A DNA stretch of 64,000 bases from Streptacidiphilus pinicola (GCF_003258295.1 NZ_QKYN01000014.1:1-64000), one strand, 5' to 3'. Shown: positions 8,213 through 16,757, counted from the stretch's first letter. Translations and numbers: made by a program. The notes: a model not told the origin generated them from the letters alone.

Positions 8213-9049
8213 GTGTCCCGGATTCTGATCACCGGCGCGGCGGGCGGCGTCGGCACCCTGCTGCGGCCCCGGTTGGCCCGCCCCGACCGGACCCTGCGGC
8301 TGCTCGACATCGCCGAACTCGAGCCGCGCGAGGGCGAGGAGGTGCTGCGGGCCTCCGTCACCGACCTGGACGCCATGACGAAGGCCTGCGCCGACGTGGA
8401 CGCGGTCGTGCACCTCGGCGGGATCTCCGTCGAGGCGGCCTGGGCGGACATCCTGGACGTCAACATCCACGGCACCCGGACGGTCTTCGAGGCCGCCCGG
8501 CGGGCCGGCGTGCCGCGCGTCGTCTTCGCCTCCTCCAACCACGCCGTCGGTTTCCACACGCCGGACGAGTACCCGCTCGGCGCCGACACCCCGCCGCTGC
8601 CGGACACCTACTACGGCGTCTCCAAGGTCGCCGGGGAGGCGCTCGGCGCGCTCTACCACCACCGCTACGGGCTCGACGTCATCTGCATCCGCATCCTGAC
8701 CTGCTTCCCCACGCCGCCCAACCCGCGCGCCCTGTCGACCTGGCTCTCGCCGGACGACTGCGCCCGGCTGCTGGAGGCCTGCCTGGCCGCGCCCAGCCCC
8801 GGCTACCGGATCGTCCACGGCGTCTCCCGCAACACCCGCGGCGGCTGGGTCACGCTGGACGAGGCCGCCGCGCTCGGCTACGACCCGCAGGACGACGCCG
8901 AGGTGCACGCCGCCGCCGTTCTCGCCGAGCACGGCGACCCGGGCCCGGACGATCCCGTCTTCGCCCATCTCGGCGGACCCTTCACCTTCCCCGAGTTCGA
9001 CGTCGACCGGATGGACCGGACGGAGACGGGCGGTGCCGGCGATGAGTGA
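8213..9049 (+). CDS. udh: Uronate dehydrogenase (NAD-dependent, extended SDR)
   Basis: This 278-aa Rossmann protein has TGAAGGVG (7-14), LDIAE for NAD binding, HLGG (67-70), ASSNHAVGFH (106-115) and the catalytic Tyr134-x3-Lys138 (YYGVSK). The NHAVG segment is typical of uronate dehydrogenases, which oxidise glucuronate or galacturonate to the aldaro-lactone. I chose GTG 8213 because GAGGGAG is 5 nt upstream and the product begins SRILITGAAG; the frame is open back to 8150. It overlaps the next gene by 8 bp. It is the first oxidation in the proposed pathway. Confidence 0.88.
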   Translation: MSRILITGAAGGVGTLLRPRLARPDRTLRLLDIAELEPREGEEVLRASVTDLDAMTKACADVDAVVHLGGISVEAAWADILDVNIHGTRTVFEAARRAGVPRVVFASSNHAVGFHTPDEYPLGADTPPLPDTYYGVSKVAGEALGALYHHRYGLDVICIRILTCFPTPPNPRALSTWLSPDDCARLLEACLAAPSPGYRIVHGVSRNTRGGWVTLDEAAALGYDPQDDAEVHAAAVLAEHGDPGPDDPVFAHLGGPFTFPEFDVDRMDRTETGGAGDE

Positions 9050-10511
9050 GGTGGTGCAGGGCTTCGACCCGCGCACGGGCCTGCCGCTGGGCGAGCCCCT
9101 GCCCGCGACCACGCCCGAGGAGGTCGACCGGGTCTGCCGCGCGCTGGACGGGCTCGCCCACGCCTGGGCGACGACCTCCCGCGAAAGCCGGGCCCGCACG
9201 CTGGAGGCGGTGGCCGACCGGCTCGACGACCACACCGACGAGCTGGCCGCCCTCGCCGACGGCGAGACGGCGCTCGGACTGCCCCGCCTGGCCGGCGAGG
9301 TCGCCCGCACCACCGGCCAACTGCGGCTCTTCGCCGAGGTCCTGCGGGACGGCGGGTACCTCGGCTCGGTCGTCGAGCCCGCCGATCCGGGCGCGGCCCC
9401 ACCGCGTCCGGACCTGCGCCGCAGCAAGCGGCCCACCGGGCTCGTCGCCGTCTTCGCCGCGTCCAACTTCCCCTTCGCCTTCTCCGTGGCCGGTGGTGAC
9501 ACCGCGTCCGCCCTGGCGGCCGGCTGCCCGGTCGTGGTCAAGGCGCACGAGGCGCACCCGCGCACCTCCGCGCGGACCGCCGAGCTGGTCGCCGAGGCCC
9601 TGGCGGACTGCGGCGCGCCTGCGGTCTTCGCTCTCGTGCACGGCTTCGACGCGGGCGTGGCGCTGGTGCGGCACGCGGCCGTCACCGGCGTCGGGTTCAC
9701 CGGCTCCACGCGCGGCGGCCTGGCCCTGGCCGCGGAGTGCGCGCGGCGGCCCGAACCGGTCCCGTTCTTCGGCGAGCTCGGCTCGGTGAACCCCGTGGTG
9801 GTGCTGCCGGGTGCGGCCCGGGCGCGCGCCGAGGCGGTCGCGACCGGCTGGGCCGGCTCGCTCACCCTCGGCGTCGGCCAGTTCTGCACCAACCCCGGCC
9901 TGCTGTTCGTCCCCGACGATGCGGACCTGCTCGCCGCGCTCGGCGAGGCGGTGTCCGCGACCAGCGGCGCCCCGATGCTGACGGCCCGGATCCACGCCGC
10001 CCACCGCGACGCCGTGGTCGCGCTGGCCGCCCGCCCGGAGGTGACCCTGCTGGCCGAGAGCACGGCGGGGGAGGGCCCGTGGGCGGGCCGACCCGCCGCC
10101 TTCCGGGTCGACGCCGACGACTTCGAGGCCGCCTCGGACTACTTCTTCGAGGAGCGGTTCGGCCCCGTCGGCATCGTCGTCACCGGTGCGACGCCGGAGC
10201 GGGCCGCCGGCTGGATCGCCCGCGGACCTGGCCAACTGACCTGCGGCGTCCACCTCGACGAGACGGACCCGGACGACCTCGCCGCCGCGTCCCGCCTGCT
10301 CGACACGGCCGCGCGACGGGCCGGACGCGTGGTGGTCAACGGCTGGCCGACGGGCGTCGCCGTGAACCGCGCCCAGCAGCACGGCGGTCCGTTCCCGGCC
10401 ACCACCGGCCCGGCACACACCTCCGTCGGCGCGGCGGCGATCGACCGCTGGCTCGTCCCGGTCGCCTACCAGGACTGCCCGCCGGCGCTGCTGCCGCCCG
10501 AGCTGCGCTGA
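9042..10511 (+). CDS. Aldehyde dehydrogenase, 2,5-dioxovalerate (2-oxoglutarate semialdehyde) dehydrogenase type
   Basis: This 489-aa ALDH-superfamily enzyme has VFAASNFPFAF (137-147), GFTGSTRGG, the general-base Glu245 in FGELGSVNP and the nucleophile Cys282 in GQFCTNPG. FAASNFPFAF, SVAGGDTASALAAGCPVVVK and GQFCTNPG are the forms seen in the ketoglutarate-semialdehyde group that ends the oxidative uronate/aldarate pathway, giving 2-oxoglutarate. ATG 9042 overlaps the udh stop by 8 bp, so the two are co-translated. A strong hairpin follows the stop. Confidence 0.85.
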   Translation: MSEVVQGFDPRTGLPLGEPLPATTPEEVDRVCRALDGLAHAWATTSRESRARTLEAVADRLDDHTDELAALADGETALGLPRLAGEVARTTGQLRLFAEVLRDGGYLGSVVEPADPGAAPPRPDLRRSKRPTGLVAVFAASNFPFAFSVAGGDTASALAAGCPVVVKAHEAHPRTSARTAELVAEALADCGAPAVFALVHGFDAGVALVRHAAVTGVGFTGSTRGGLALAAECARRPEPVPFFGELGSVNPVVVLPGAARARAEAVATGWAGSLTLGVGQFCTNPGLLFVPDDADLLAALGEAVSATSGAPMLTARIHAAHRDAVVALAARPEVTLLAESTAGEGPWAGRPAAFRVDADDFEAASDYFFEERFGPVGIVVTGATPERAAGWIARGPGQLTCGVHLDETDPDDLAAASRLLDTAARRAGRVVVNGWPTGVAVNRAQQHGGPFPATTGPAHTSVGAAAIDRWLVPVAYQDCPPALLPPELR

Positions 10512-10527
10512 ACCCCCGACGCGAAGA

Positions 10528-10553
10528 GCCCCGGTCGGCGAACCGACCGGGGC
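10528..10553. terminator. Bidirectional terminator between the aldehyde dehydrogenase and MFS genes
   Basis: GCCCCGGTCGG, a CGAA tetraloop and CCGACCGGGGC form a perfect 11-bp stem in the 49-bp gap between two convergent genes. It can serve both strands. Confidence 0.85.
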
Positions 10554-10560
10554 CCTCGCG

Positions 10561-11943
10561 TCAGTTCCGCAGGTCCAGCTCGATCTGCTCCAGGGAACGG
10601 CCCTTGGTCTCCGGCACCAGGCGCTTGGTCAGCCCGAGCAGGACCAGGTTGACGGCGGCGAAGACGTACATGGAGTTCGCCACGCCCAGATGGTTCCTGT
10701 CGGACATGATCGGGAAGATCGCGGTGATCAGACCGGTCGCCGCCCACAGCACCACCGCGCCCACGCCCATGCCGGCGCCGCGGGCCTTGAGCGGGAAGAC
10801 CTCGGCCATCATCACCCACACCACCGCGCCCCAACCGAGCTCGTAGCCGGCCAGGTAGAGCACCAGCAGCACCACCGTCAGCGTGCCGAGGGTGCCCTTG
10901 TCGTGGACGCCGGAGATCACCACGCCGGTCAGCGCCAGCGTGACCACCATCACCACGTTGCCGATCAGCAGCAGCGGCTTGCGCCCCCAGCGGTCGACGA
11001 CGAAGACGACCCAGGCGGTGAAGGCCAGCTTGGTGACGCCGAGGACGATCGCCGACAGCAACGCGGTGTTGGCGGTGAAGCCCAGCGAGACCAGCATGGT
11101 GGGGAAGTAGGCGTTGATCGCGTTGACCCCGCTGAACTGCTGACCGATCGCCAGCAGCAGCGCCACCAGCAGCATCGGGCGCACCCACCGGGAGGTGAAC
11201 AGGTCGCGCACCCGGTAGGACTGCTCGCGGTCGAGGCGGATCACCTCGCGGATCGCCTGCAGCTCGGCGTCGATCTCGTCGGCCCGGTGGGTGGACGCGA
11301 GCACCGCCCGCGCCTCGTCCTCCCGGCCCAGGTTGACCAGCCAGCGCGGCGTCTCGGGCAGGAAGGTGAGGCCGACGACGAGGACCAGCGCTGGCACCAG
11401 GGCGCCCGCGAACATCCAGCGCCACTGGTGCGCGGGCTGCAGCCAGTAGTCGACCAGGAAGGCGATGAGGATGCCGCTGACGATGAAGATCTGGTTGAGC
11501 GAGCCCATCGCGCCGCGGATGCGCGCGGGCGCCAGCTCGGACAGGTAGGTCGGCACGGTCGCGGAGGAGAGGCCGATGCCGAGGCCCAGCAGCGTCCGGA
11601 AGACCACCAGCACGCCGAACCCGGGCGACAGCGCGCACGCGACGGTGCCGAGGATGACCACGCCGCCGGAGGCCATGATGGTCCGCCGCCGGCCGATCCG
11701 GCCGGTCAGGCGCGCGGCCAGGCCCGCTCCGATCATCGCGCCGACGGACAGCGAGGCCGTCACCAGCCCCTTGTCGAAGCCCGACAGGTTCCAGGGCTTG
11801 GCGATGACGACCAGGATCCCGGCGATGACGCCGAGGTCGTAGCCGAAGAGGATCCCGCCCAGCGCACCGAAGGCGTAGAGCGTGCCGGGATGGAGCCGGC
11901 GCAGTGTGGAGGGGGAGGGCGGGGACGCGGTGGCCTGGGCCAT
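10561..11943 (-). CDS. MFS sugar/H+ symporter
   Basis: This 460-aa protein has about 12 membrane segments and the sugar-porter signatures: GGILFGYDLGVIAG in TM1, RIGRRR after TM2, SELAPARIRGAMGSLNQ after TM4, PETPRWL before the central loop, QQFSGVNAINAYFP in TM7, DRWGRKPLLLIGN, and PETKGRSLEQIE at the end. It probably imports the monosaccharide or uronic acid released by the lyases. It is divergent from the second lyase, with an IclR-operator-like site in the 352-bp gap. Confidence 0.87.
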   Translation of the reverse strand: MAQATASPPSPSTLRRLHPGTLYAFGALGGILFGYDLGVIAGILVVIAKPWNLSGFDKGLVTASLSVGAMIGAGLAARLTGRIGRRRTIMASGGVVILGTVACALSPGFGVLVVFRTLLGLGIGLSSATVPTYLSELAPARIRGAMGSLNQIFIVSGILIAFLVDYWLQPAHQWRWMFAGALVPALVLVVGLTFLPETPRWLVNLGREDEARAVLASTHRADEIDAELQAIREVIRLDREQSYRVRDLFTSRWVRPMLLVALLLAIGQQFSGVNAINAYFPTMLVSLGFTANTALLSAIVLGVTKLAFTAWVVFVVDRWGRKPLLLIGNVVMVVTLALTGVVISGVHDKGTLGTLTVVLLVLYLAGYELGWGAVVWVMMAEVFPLKARGAGMGVGAVVLWAATGLITAIFPIMSDRNHLGVANSMYVFAAVNLVLLGLTKRLVPETKGRSLEQIELDLRN

Positions 11944-12145
11944 GAAGGATCGCCTCGTCTCGTGGAGCGGGTCCGGTGGGTGATCGGGGCGCGCTTCGCC
12001 GGTACCGCCGGGACCCCTCGAACGAGGGTGAGGTGCTTCGGGATTGAAGCGCCGAGTCGTTCGGGCGTCAAGGGCCCCCGTCCATATCCGCGATCCCTGG
12101 GCGTTCGGTATGGGAGCTTCTGATCTGATTCATCAGTGAATGCCT

Positions 12146-12161
12146 GTTCATGAACATGAAT
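12146..12161. promoter_or_regulatory. IclR-operator-like site in the MFS/lyase gap (11944-12295)
   Basis: GTTCATGAACATGAAT matches the 5042 site in 13 of 16 positions. It lies 135 bp before the lyase start and 203 bp before the MFS start. A smaller repeat (ATTCA-TCAG-TGAAT) is just upstream, near 12130. The rest of this 352-bp divergent gap is AT-richer than its surroundings and shows no gene. Confidence 0.5.
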
Positions 12162-12295
12162 CAGAAACGGCATGACGAACAACTTTGCCATTCCTTGACC
12201 GTGGGGGCGATTGCTCCGACGGCCGCCGACTCCCCACGATGAACCAACGCTTCGTCAGGAACCGTCGGGCCCCACCCCGTCATCCAAGGAGTCAG

Positions 12296-13669
12296 ATGTC
12301 CCCCACCAAAACGCCCCTCGCCCTCGTGGCTGCCGGTGCGCTGACGGCCGCCGGCGCCGTCGCGTTAGCCCTGTCCGGCCCGAGCGCCACGGCCGCCGCC
12401 GGGGCGATACCCGGCGACCTCGCCTGCGGCGCCGCCACTACGGCCACCAGCACCGCCTCCGGCAGCTCGCCCGCGGACGCCACCGACTGCGACACCGGCA
12501 CCGCCTGGAACAGCGCCGCGGCCACGCTTCAGGAGCTCAAGGTCGACCTGGGCAGCACCCAGGCCGTCGACCACGTCACCGTGGCCTGGGGCGCCGGATA
12601 CGGCACCAGCTTCAAGATCCGCACCTCGCCGGACGGCGCCACCTGGCACACCCAGACCGCCGTGACCGGCGGCACCGGCGGCACGCAGACGGTCGCCCTG
12701 CCCTCCGGCGTGGAGACCCGCTGGATCGAGATCTACGGCGAGCACTACGCGGGCGGATCCGGCTTCGCCGTCGACGAGTTCGAGGTCTTCGCGACGAACG
12801 CCACCGGCGAGCCGTCGCCCTCGCCCTCCTCCTCTTCCTCCCCCTCCGCCTCGCCGTCCGCGACCGGGACGCCCACCCCCACGGGCACGCCAACGCCGGG
12901 CGGATCTGCCGCCTGGACCGGTCAGTTCACCGGTTACGGCTCCAGCAGCTGGAAGTCTGCCTGGGGTTGGACGTCCACCGGTTCCTGGGGTTCGGGCCAG
13001 ATCCAGGAGGTCACCGACGCCAACGCGCCCGGCGACCACAGCGCCCTGGAGATCACCTACGGGGCCGGCTCCTCCGCCCACTCCTGCACCGACTGCCCGA
13101 ACCCGGGCGGCGCGCAGTTCTACACCCAGCTCGGCTCGCTCAGCGGCGGCTCCGCCCTCGCGTCCTCCACGACGCTGGACCTCAAGTACGCGCTCAAGCT
13201 CCCGGCCGGCTACGACTTCGGCAAGGCGGGCAAGCTCCCCGGCCTCTACGGCGGCGTGATCGGCCAGGAGTCCGGCGGCAACCACGGCAACGGCTGGTCC
13301 ACCCGCTACATGTGGCGCGGCGCCAACGGGGTCGCCAACAACGGCGAGGTCTACCTCTACACCCCGACCAACTCCGGCCCCACCGGCTACGGCGTGGACC
13401 TCGGCGTCGGCGACTGGAAGTGGCTCGCGGACGGCAACTGGCACACCGTCGAGCAGCTGGTGAACCGCAGCACCGGCGACGTCACCGTCTGGTACGACGG
13501 CGCCCAGGTCGCGTCCTTCAAGGGCGCCGCCTCCGGCATCGGCTCCATCCCGTTCAGCGGGGTGTTCTTCTCCACCTTCTACGGCGGACACGACACCAGC
13601 TGGGGACCGAAGACGACCACGCACGCGTACTTCGCCGACTTCTCGCTGTCGAAGACCGTGCAGCACTGA
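12296..13669 (+). CDS. Secreted polysaccharide lyase (PL14/PL20-like) with F5/8C-type carbohydrate-binding module
   Basis: This 457-aa protein starts at ATG 12296, with AAGGAG 4 nt upstream. A signal peptide (to about residue 35) is followed by a coagulation-factor-5/8-type beta-sandwich (about 38-165: DTGTAWNSAAATLQELKVDLG, ETRWIEIYGEHY). A Ser/Pro/Thr linker (about 168-200) leads to a jelly-roll domain with ALKLPAGYDFGKAGKLPGLYGG, GWSTRYMWR, DGNWHTVEQLVN and VFFSTFYGGHDTSW. The KLPGLYGG and FYGGHD blocks are those of PL14 alginate/glucuronan lyases and PL20 glucuronan lyases. It probably cleaves a glucuronan- or alginate-like polymer outside the cell. Confidence 0.78.
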   Translation: MSPTKTPLALVAAGALTAAGAVALALSGPSATAAAGAIPGDLACGAATTATSTASGSSPADATDCDTGTAWNSAAATLQELKVDLGSTQAVDHVTVAWGAGYGTSFKIRTSPDGATWHTQTAVTGGTGGTQTVALPSGVETRWIEIYGEHYAGGSGFAVDEFEVFATNATGEPSPSPSSSSSPSASPSATGTPTPTGTPTPGGSAAWTGQFTGYGSSSWKSAWGWTSTGSWGSGQIQEVTDANAPGDHSALEITYGAGSSAHSCTDCPNPGGAQFYTQLGSLSGGSALASSTTLDLKYALKLPAGYDFGKAGKLPGLYGGVIGQESGGNHGNGWSTRYMWRGANGVANNGEVYLYTPTNSGPTGYGVDLGVGDWKWLADGNWHTVEQLVNRSTGDVTVWYDGAQVASFKGAASGIGSIPFSGVFFSTFYGGHDTSWGPKTTTHAYFADFSLSKTVQH

Positions 13670-13767
13670 CGTTCTCCGGAATCGCACGCCAAAGCGACCG
13701 TGCTCACGCTGCTCACGTTTTGAGACGCTTCGTCCCGCGCCATGGATGTCCTGGCATCCTGAGCGGC

Positions 13768-14040
13768 GTGAGCACGGTCCTGGAAACCCCCGTCCCGCGC
13801 CCGGCCCGCGTCGCGACCGGGCCCACGCTGATTGCGACCGCCGTCCCCGGCGGCCGCCTGCTCGGCCGCCTCGCGGCGGTCCTGAGCGCTCACCCCGTCC
13901 AGACCCTCGCGGTCCGGACCGACCCGGCCGGCCGCGCGATCATCGAGATCACCGTCGCCGAGGCCCACCGCGCGCGGATCCGCGGCAAGCTGCTGCGCAT
14001 GGTCGACGTGCTGGACGTCGTCGACGCCACCGACGTCTGA
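13768..14040 (+). CDS. Small ACT-like hypothetical protein
   Basis: This 90-aa protein (GTG start) has no signal or membrane segment. The region LIATAVPGGRLLGRLAAVLSAH, TLAVRTDPAGRAIIEITV, HRARIRGKLLRMVDVLDVVDAT shows the beta-alpha-beta-beta-alpha-beta order and the final VxxVxD strand typical of ACT or acetolactate-synthase small-subunit domains. No catalytic partner is adjacent. It may bind an amino acid or be a stand-alone regulator; function unknown. No clear ribosome site precedes the GTG. A 12-bp inverted repeat pairs the start codon region with bases 13696-13707. Confidence 0.6.
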   Translation: MSTVLETPVPRPARVATGPTLIATAVPGGRLLGRLAAVLSAHPVQTLAVRTDPAGRAIIEITVAEAHRARIRGKLLRMVDVLDVVDATDV

Positions 14041-14101
14041 GAGGCCGCCCCGCCCCAGCGGGCGCATCCTGGAGGCAGGACCGAGGGAGGTGCCACACGT
14101 C

Positions 14102-14350
14102 ATGACTCTCTTCATGGACGTCCACCGCGGGATGGCCGGGATCACCGCCGAACAGCTGGCGGCGGCGCACCAGGCCGACCTCGCCATCGAGGCCGCCGAA
14201 CACGTCCACTTCATGCAGGCCTGGGCCGACCCCGACTCGGGCACTGTCTACTGCCTCTCCGAGGCGCCCTCCATGGACGCGGTCCAACGCGTCCACGAAA
14301 AAGCCGGCCACCGCGCCGACGAGATCCACGCGGTCCCGTTGACCGTTTAG
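14102..14350 (+). CDS. DUF4242 / SCO4226-like nickel-binding protein
   Basis: This 82-aa protein starts MTLFMDVHRGMAGITAEQLAAAHQAD and has EHVHFMQAWADPDSGTVYCLSEAPSMDAVQRVHEKAGH. That is the ferredoxin-like DUF4242 pattern exemplified by the dimeric nickel-binding S. coelicolor protein SCO4226. The His residues in MDVH and VHEKAGH are candidate ligands. ATG 14102 has GGAGG 11 nt upstream; GTG 14090 lies on that site, so I rejected it. A hairpin follows the stop. Confidence 0.75.
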   Translation: MTLFMDVHRGMAGITAEQLAAAHQADLAIEAAEHVHFMQAWADPDSGTVYCLSEAPSMDAVQRVHEKAGHRADEIHAVPLTV

Positions 14351-14362
14351 CCCCTCTATCCC

Positions 14363-14390
14363 CCGCCCCCGACCTCCCGGCCGGGGGCGG
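14363..14390 (+). terminator. Terminator after the DUF4242 gene
   Basis: CCGCCCCCG and CGGGGGCGG form a perfect 9-bp stem around a 10-nt loop, starting 13 bp after the stop. The neighbouring gene converges, so it may act on both strands. Confidence 0.7.
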
Positions 14391-14448
14391 CGGGCGTGCG
14401 AGCTCACCGGGTGTCGGTCGTGGCCACGCGGCCGGACCGGCTCCGGTC

Positions 14449-15069
14449 TTACAGGTGGATCCGGCGCAGGGGGAGGAGGGCGGGGACGCGGAGGCGGTAG
14501 GCGAGGTACTGGTCGCCGAACTCGGCGGCCATCATGTCGTCCTCGACGCGGACGCGGTGCAGCAGCCAGGGGAGGACGACGGCGGTGATGAGGACCCACA
14601 TGCCGAAGCCGAAGCCGAGCATCGCGCCCACGACCACCCCCAGGAACCCCGTGTAGATGGGGTGCCTGACGTAGCTGTAGGGACCGCTGGTGCGCAGCTC
14701 GTGGCCCTCCTGGACGAGGGGGACGCTGGCCCACATCGCGCCGAGGACCAGGCGGGCCCAGACCAGCAGGGCGGTCGAGGCCACGGCGAGGGCCGCGCCG
14801 AGGACGCCGAGGACCGGGTTCCAGTAGTGCAGGTGCTGCCAGAACGCGTTGTGCCCGCCGCCGGTCAGGAGCTGCAGCACGACGATGCAGGCCACCAGCG
14901 CGATCCGCGCGGGCAGCGAGGCCCGTAGCCCGCGCAGCCAGCTGCGGGCGCGCTCCCGGGATCCGTGCGCCACCACCCCGAAGTACAGGGCGCCCAGCAG
15001 CCAGGTGACCACGAACACCACGATGCAGCCGCTCAGCACACCGTGGACCACCGTCTCGACTCCGCTCAT
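14449..15069 (-). CDS. Isoprenylcysteine carboxyl-methyltransferase-like (ICMT) membrane protein
   Basis: This 206-aa protein has four or five membrane segments and the ICMT/PEMT signature near its C-terminus: GPYSYVRHPIYTGF, then RVEDDMMAAEFGDQYLAYR. Bacterial members methylate small lipids or other substrates with S-adenosylmethionine; the substrate here is unknown. I chose ATG 15069 because GGAGG lies just upstream and the first membrane segment follows directly. The reading frame extends upstream to 15294, but that part reads like leader DNA. Confidence 0.82.
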   Translation of the reverse strand: MSGVETVVHGVLSGCIVVFVVTWLLGALYFGVVAHGSRERARSWLRGLRASLPARIALVACIVVLQLLTGGGHNAFWQHLHYWNPVLGVLGAALAVASTALLVWARLVLGAMWASVPLVQEGHELRTSGPYSYVRHPIYTGFLGVVVGAMLGFGFGMWVLITAVVLPWLLHRVRVEDDMMAAEFGDQYLAYRLRVPALLPLRRIHL

Positions 15070-15319
15070 GCCTCCAGCCTCGCGCGCCCCCCGGGGCGCG
15101 GCCACCACCCCCGGGTGGAGGCACGGGTGGAGGCGGGTGGAGAGACACGTCACGGTCGAGCTGGAGCTGTTTGGCCCGATTCGCCCAGGTCCCGGGCACA
15201 AGGTTTCACGCCCGGCAGTTGATCCTGTCACGATCGTGCAACTATGGTTCAGCTTCGAGCCGTTGTGTAGGCGATCGTCCGACCGGACATCCACGACGGT
15301 TCCCGTCGAGTTCGTCGAG

Positions 15320-15470
15320 GATTTCCGAGACGGAGCCGGGGACCCACGTCCTCGGGGTGAATCGGCATCAGGTCGGCCGCGACGCGTGCGTGCACGCGAG
15401 GCGGCCGTGAGGTGTCGTAGGGCGAGACTTCCGGCCCGAACCCGTCAGCTCACCCGGTAGACGGCCAGGA
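15320..15470 (+). ncRNA. ydaO-type (c-di-AMP) riboswitch before the NlpC/P60 gene
   Basis: The gap 15070-15487 contains the conserved blocks of actinobacterial ydaO leaders in order: GAGCCGGGGACCCACG (15333-15348), GGGGTGAATCGG (15354-15365), GTAGGGCGAGACTTCC and CCGAACCCGTCAGCTCACCC (15436-15455). AAGGAG at 15473 and the GTG at 15488 follow. Such leaders bind c-di-AMP and control resuscitation-factor and cell-wall-hydrolase genes in actinomycetes, usually turning them off. The outer ends of the element are approximate. Confidence 0.85.
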
Positions 15471-15487
15471 AGAAGGAGCCCGCCCAG

Positions 15488-16498
15488 GTGGCGTCCCACC
15501 GCCGTCCCGTCGCGCCCAGTCGCACCACCAAGCGAATATCCGCGCTCACCGTGGTCGCCGCGACCAGCGTCGGCTTCGCCGCGCAGGCCGCGCAGGCGGC
15601 TCCGCAGCCGAGCACCTCGCAGCTGAGGTCGCAGCTCGACCAGCTGAACAACGAGGCGGACAAGGCGGTCGCGCAGTTCGACCAGGCCCAGGCGCAGCAG
15701 CAGAAGATCCAGCAGAAGGTCTCGATCCTGGAGGACGAGATCGCGCGCAGCCAGGCCAAGGCCAACGAGCTGCTGGACAGCGTCGGTGCGATCGCCCAGA
15801 GCCAGTACGCCTCCGGCATGGTCGACCCGACGGTGCAGCTGATGCTGACCAGCGACCCGGGGGAGTTCCTGCAGAAGGCCTCCTCGATGAACCAGGTGAC
15901 CAGCAACGAGGCCGCCGACCTGAACCTGCTGCAGGCTCAGGAGCAGACCCTCGCCCGCGAGAAGGCCCAGGCCGAGCAGGAGCTGCAGTCCCTGCAGGCG
16001 GTCACGCAGCAGGCGGCGGCGCTGAAGGCCGCGGCGGCGGCGAAGGTCAAGGCGACGCAGAAGCTGCTCGACTCCGCGACGGCCAGTCAGCGGGCCCTGC
16101 TGGTCGGCGGCACGGGCTCCGGCCTGAACTACGGCGGCACCGCAGGCGACTCCATCGAGGCCGCGGCGTTCCGGGCGGCGCAGTCGCGCATCGGCGACGT
16201 GTACAACTGGGGCTCGACCGGGCCCAGTGAGTTCGACTGCTCGGGCCTGATGATGTGGTCCTACGAGCAGGCGGGCTACCAGCTCGGCCGCGACACCTAC
16301 GCGCAGATGGGCGACGGCACCGTTGTCGCGTCCGTCTCCGACCTGCGCGTCGGCGACCTGATCTTCTTCAACGGCGGCGAGCACGTCGGCATGTACGCCG
16401 GCAACGGCATCGTGCTGCACGCCCCGCACACCGGCGCGGTCGTCCGCTACGAGTCCATCTCGACGATCGGCTCGATCTACGCGATGCGCCACATCTGA
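15488..16498 (+). CDS. Secreted NlpC/P60 peptidoglycan endopeptidase with coiled-coil
   Basis: This 336-aa protein starts at GTG 15488, with AAGGAG 9 nt upstream. It has a signal peptide (to about residue 38, AQAA/APQ). A long coiled coil follows (about 44-205, rich in Q, A, E and K), as in RipA-type hydrolases. The C-terminal NlpC/P60 domain (about 222-336) has catalytic Cys251 in FDCSGL, His299 in EHVGMY and His311 in VLHAPHTG. It should cleave stem peptides of peptidoglycan. The ydaO leader links its level to c-di-AMP, and thus to turgor or growth state. Confidence 0.9.
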   Translation: MASHRRPVAPSRTTKRISALTVVAATSVGFAAQAAQAAPQPSTSQLRSQLDQLNNEADKAVAQFDQAQAQQQKIQQKVSILEDEIARSQAKANELLDSVGAIAQSQYASGMVDPTVQLMLTSDPGEFLQKASSMNQVTSNEAADLNLLQAQEQTLAREKAQAEQELQSLQAVTQQAAALKAAAAAKVKATQKLLDSATASQRALLVGGTGSGLNYGGTAGDSIEAAAFRAAQSRIGDVYNWGSTGPSEFDCSGLMMWSYEQAGYQLGRDTYAQMGDGTVVASVSDLRVGDLIFFNGGEHVGMYAGNGIVLHAPHTGAVVRYESISTIGSIYAMRHI

Positions 16499-16520
16499 GT
16501 CACGGCTGCGCAGATGAGGC

Positions 16521-16551
16521 CCCTGACCAGCGGATTCACCGCTGGTCAGGG
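16521..16551 (+). terminator. Terminator after the NlpC/P60 gene
   Basis: CCCTGACCAGCG, loop GATTCAC and CGCTGGTCAGGG form a perfect 12-bp stem 22 bp after the stop codon. Confidence 0.85.
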
Positions 16552-16757
16552 TCACTCAGGCTCGATCCGCCGGCCGGGCATCCTGGGCGACTCCACCCGG
16601 GTGGAGTCCCGTCCCGGGAGGCACAAGGCGGCGGCGCGGCGTAGCGTGATCACTGAGATTCGCTGTCCGCCGTACCGCTTCACCTGCTGTTCGAGGACGC
16701 GACCAGCCCCAGGGGTACCCATGATCCGGGCGCCCCTCGTCCCGAACGGGAGACATG

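Noticed and set aside
12820-12900. Ser/Pro/Thr-coding tandem repeat in the second lyase
   Set aside because: It is an ordinary linker between secreted domains, not a functional DNA repeat.
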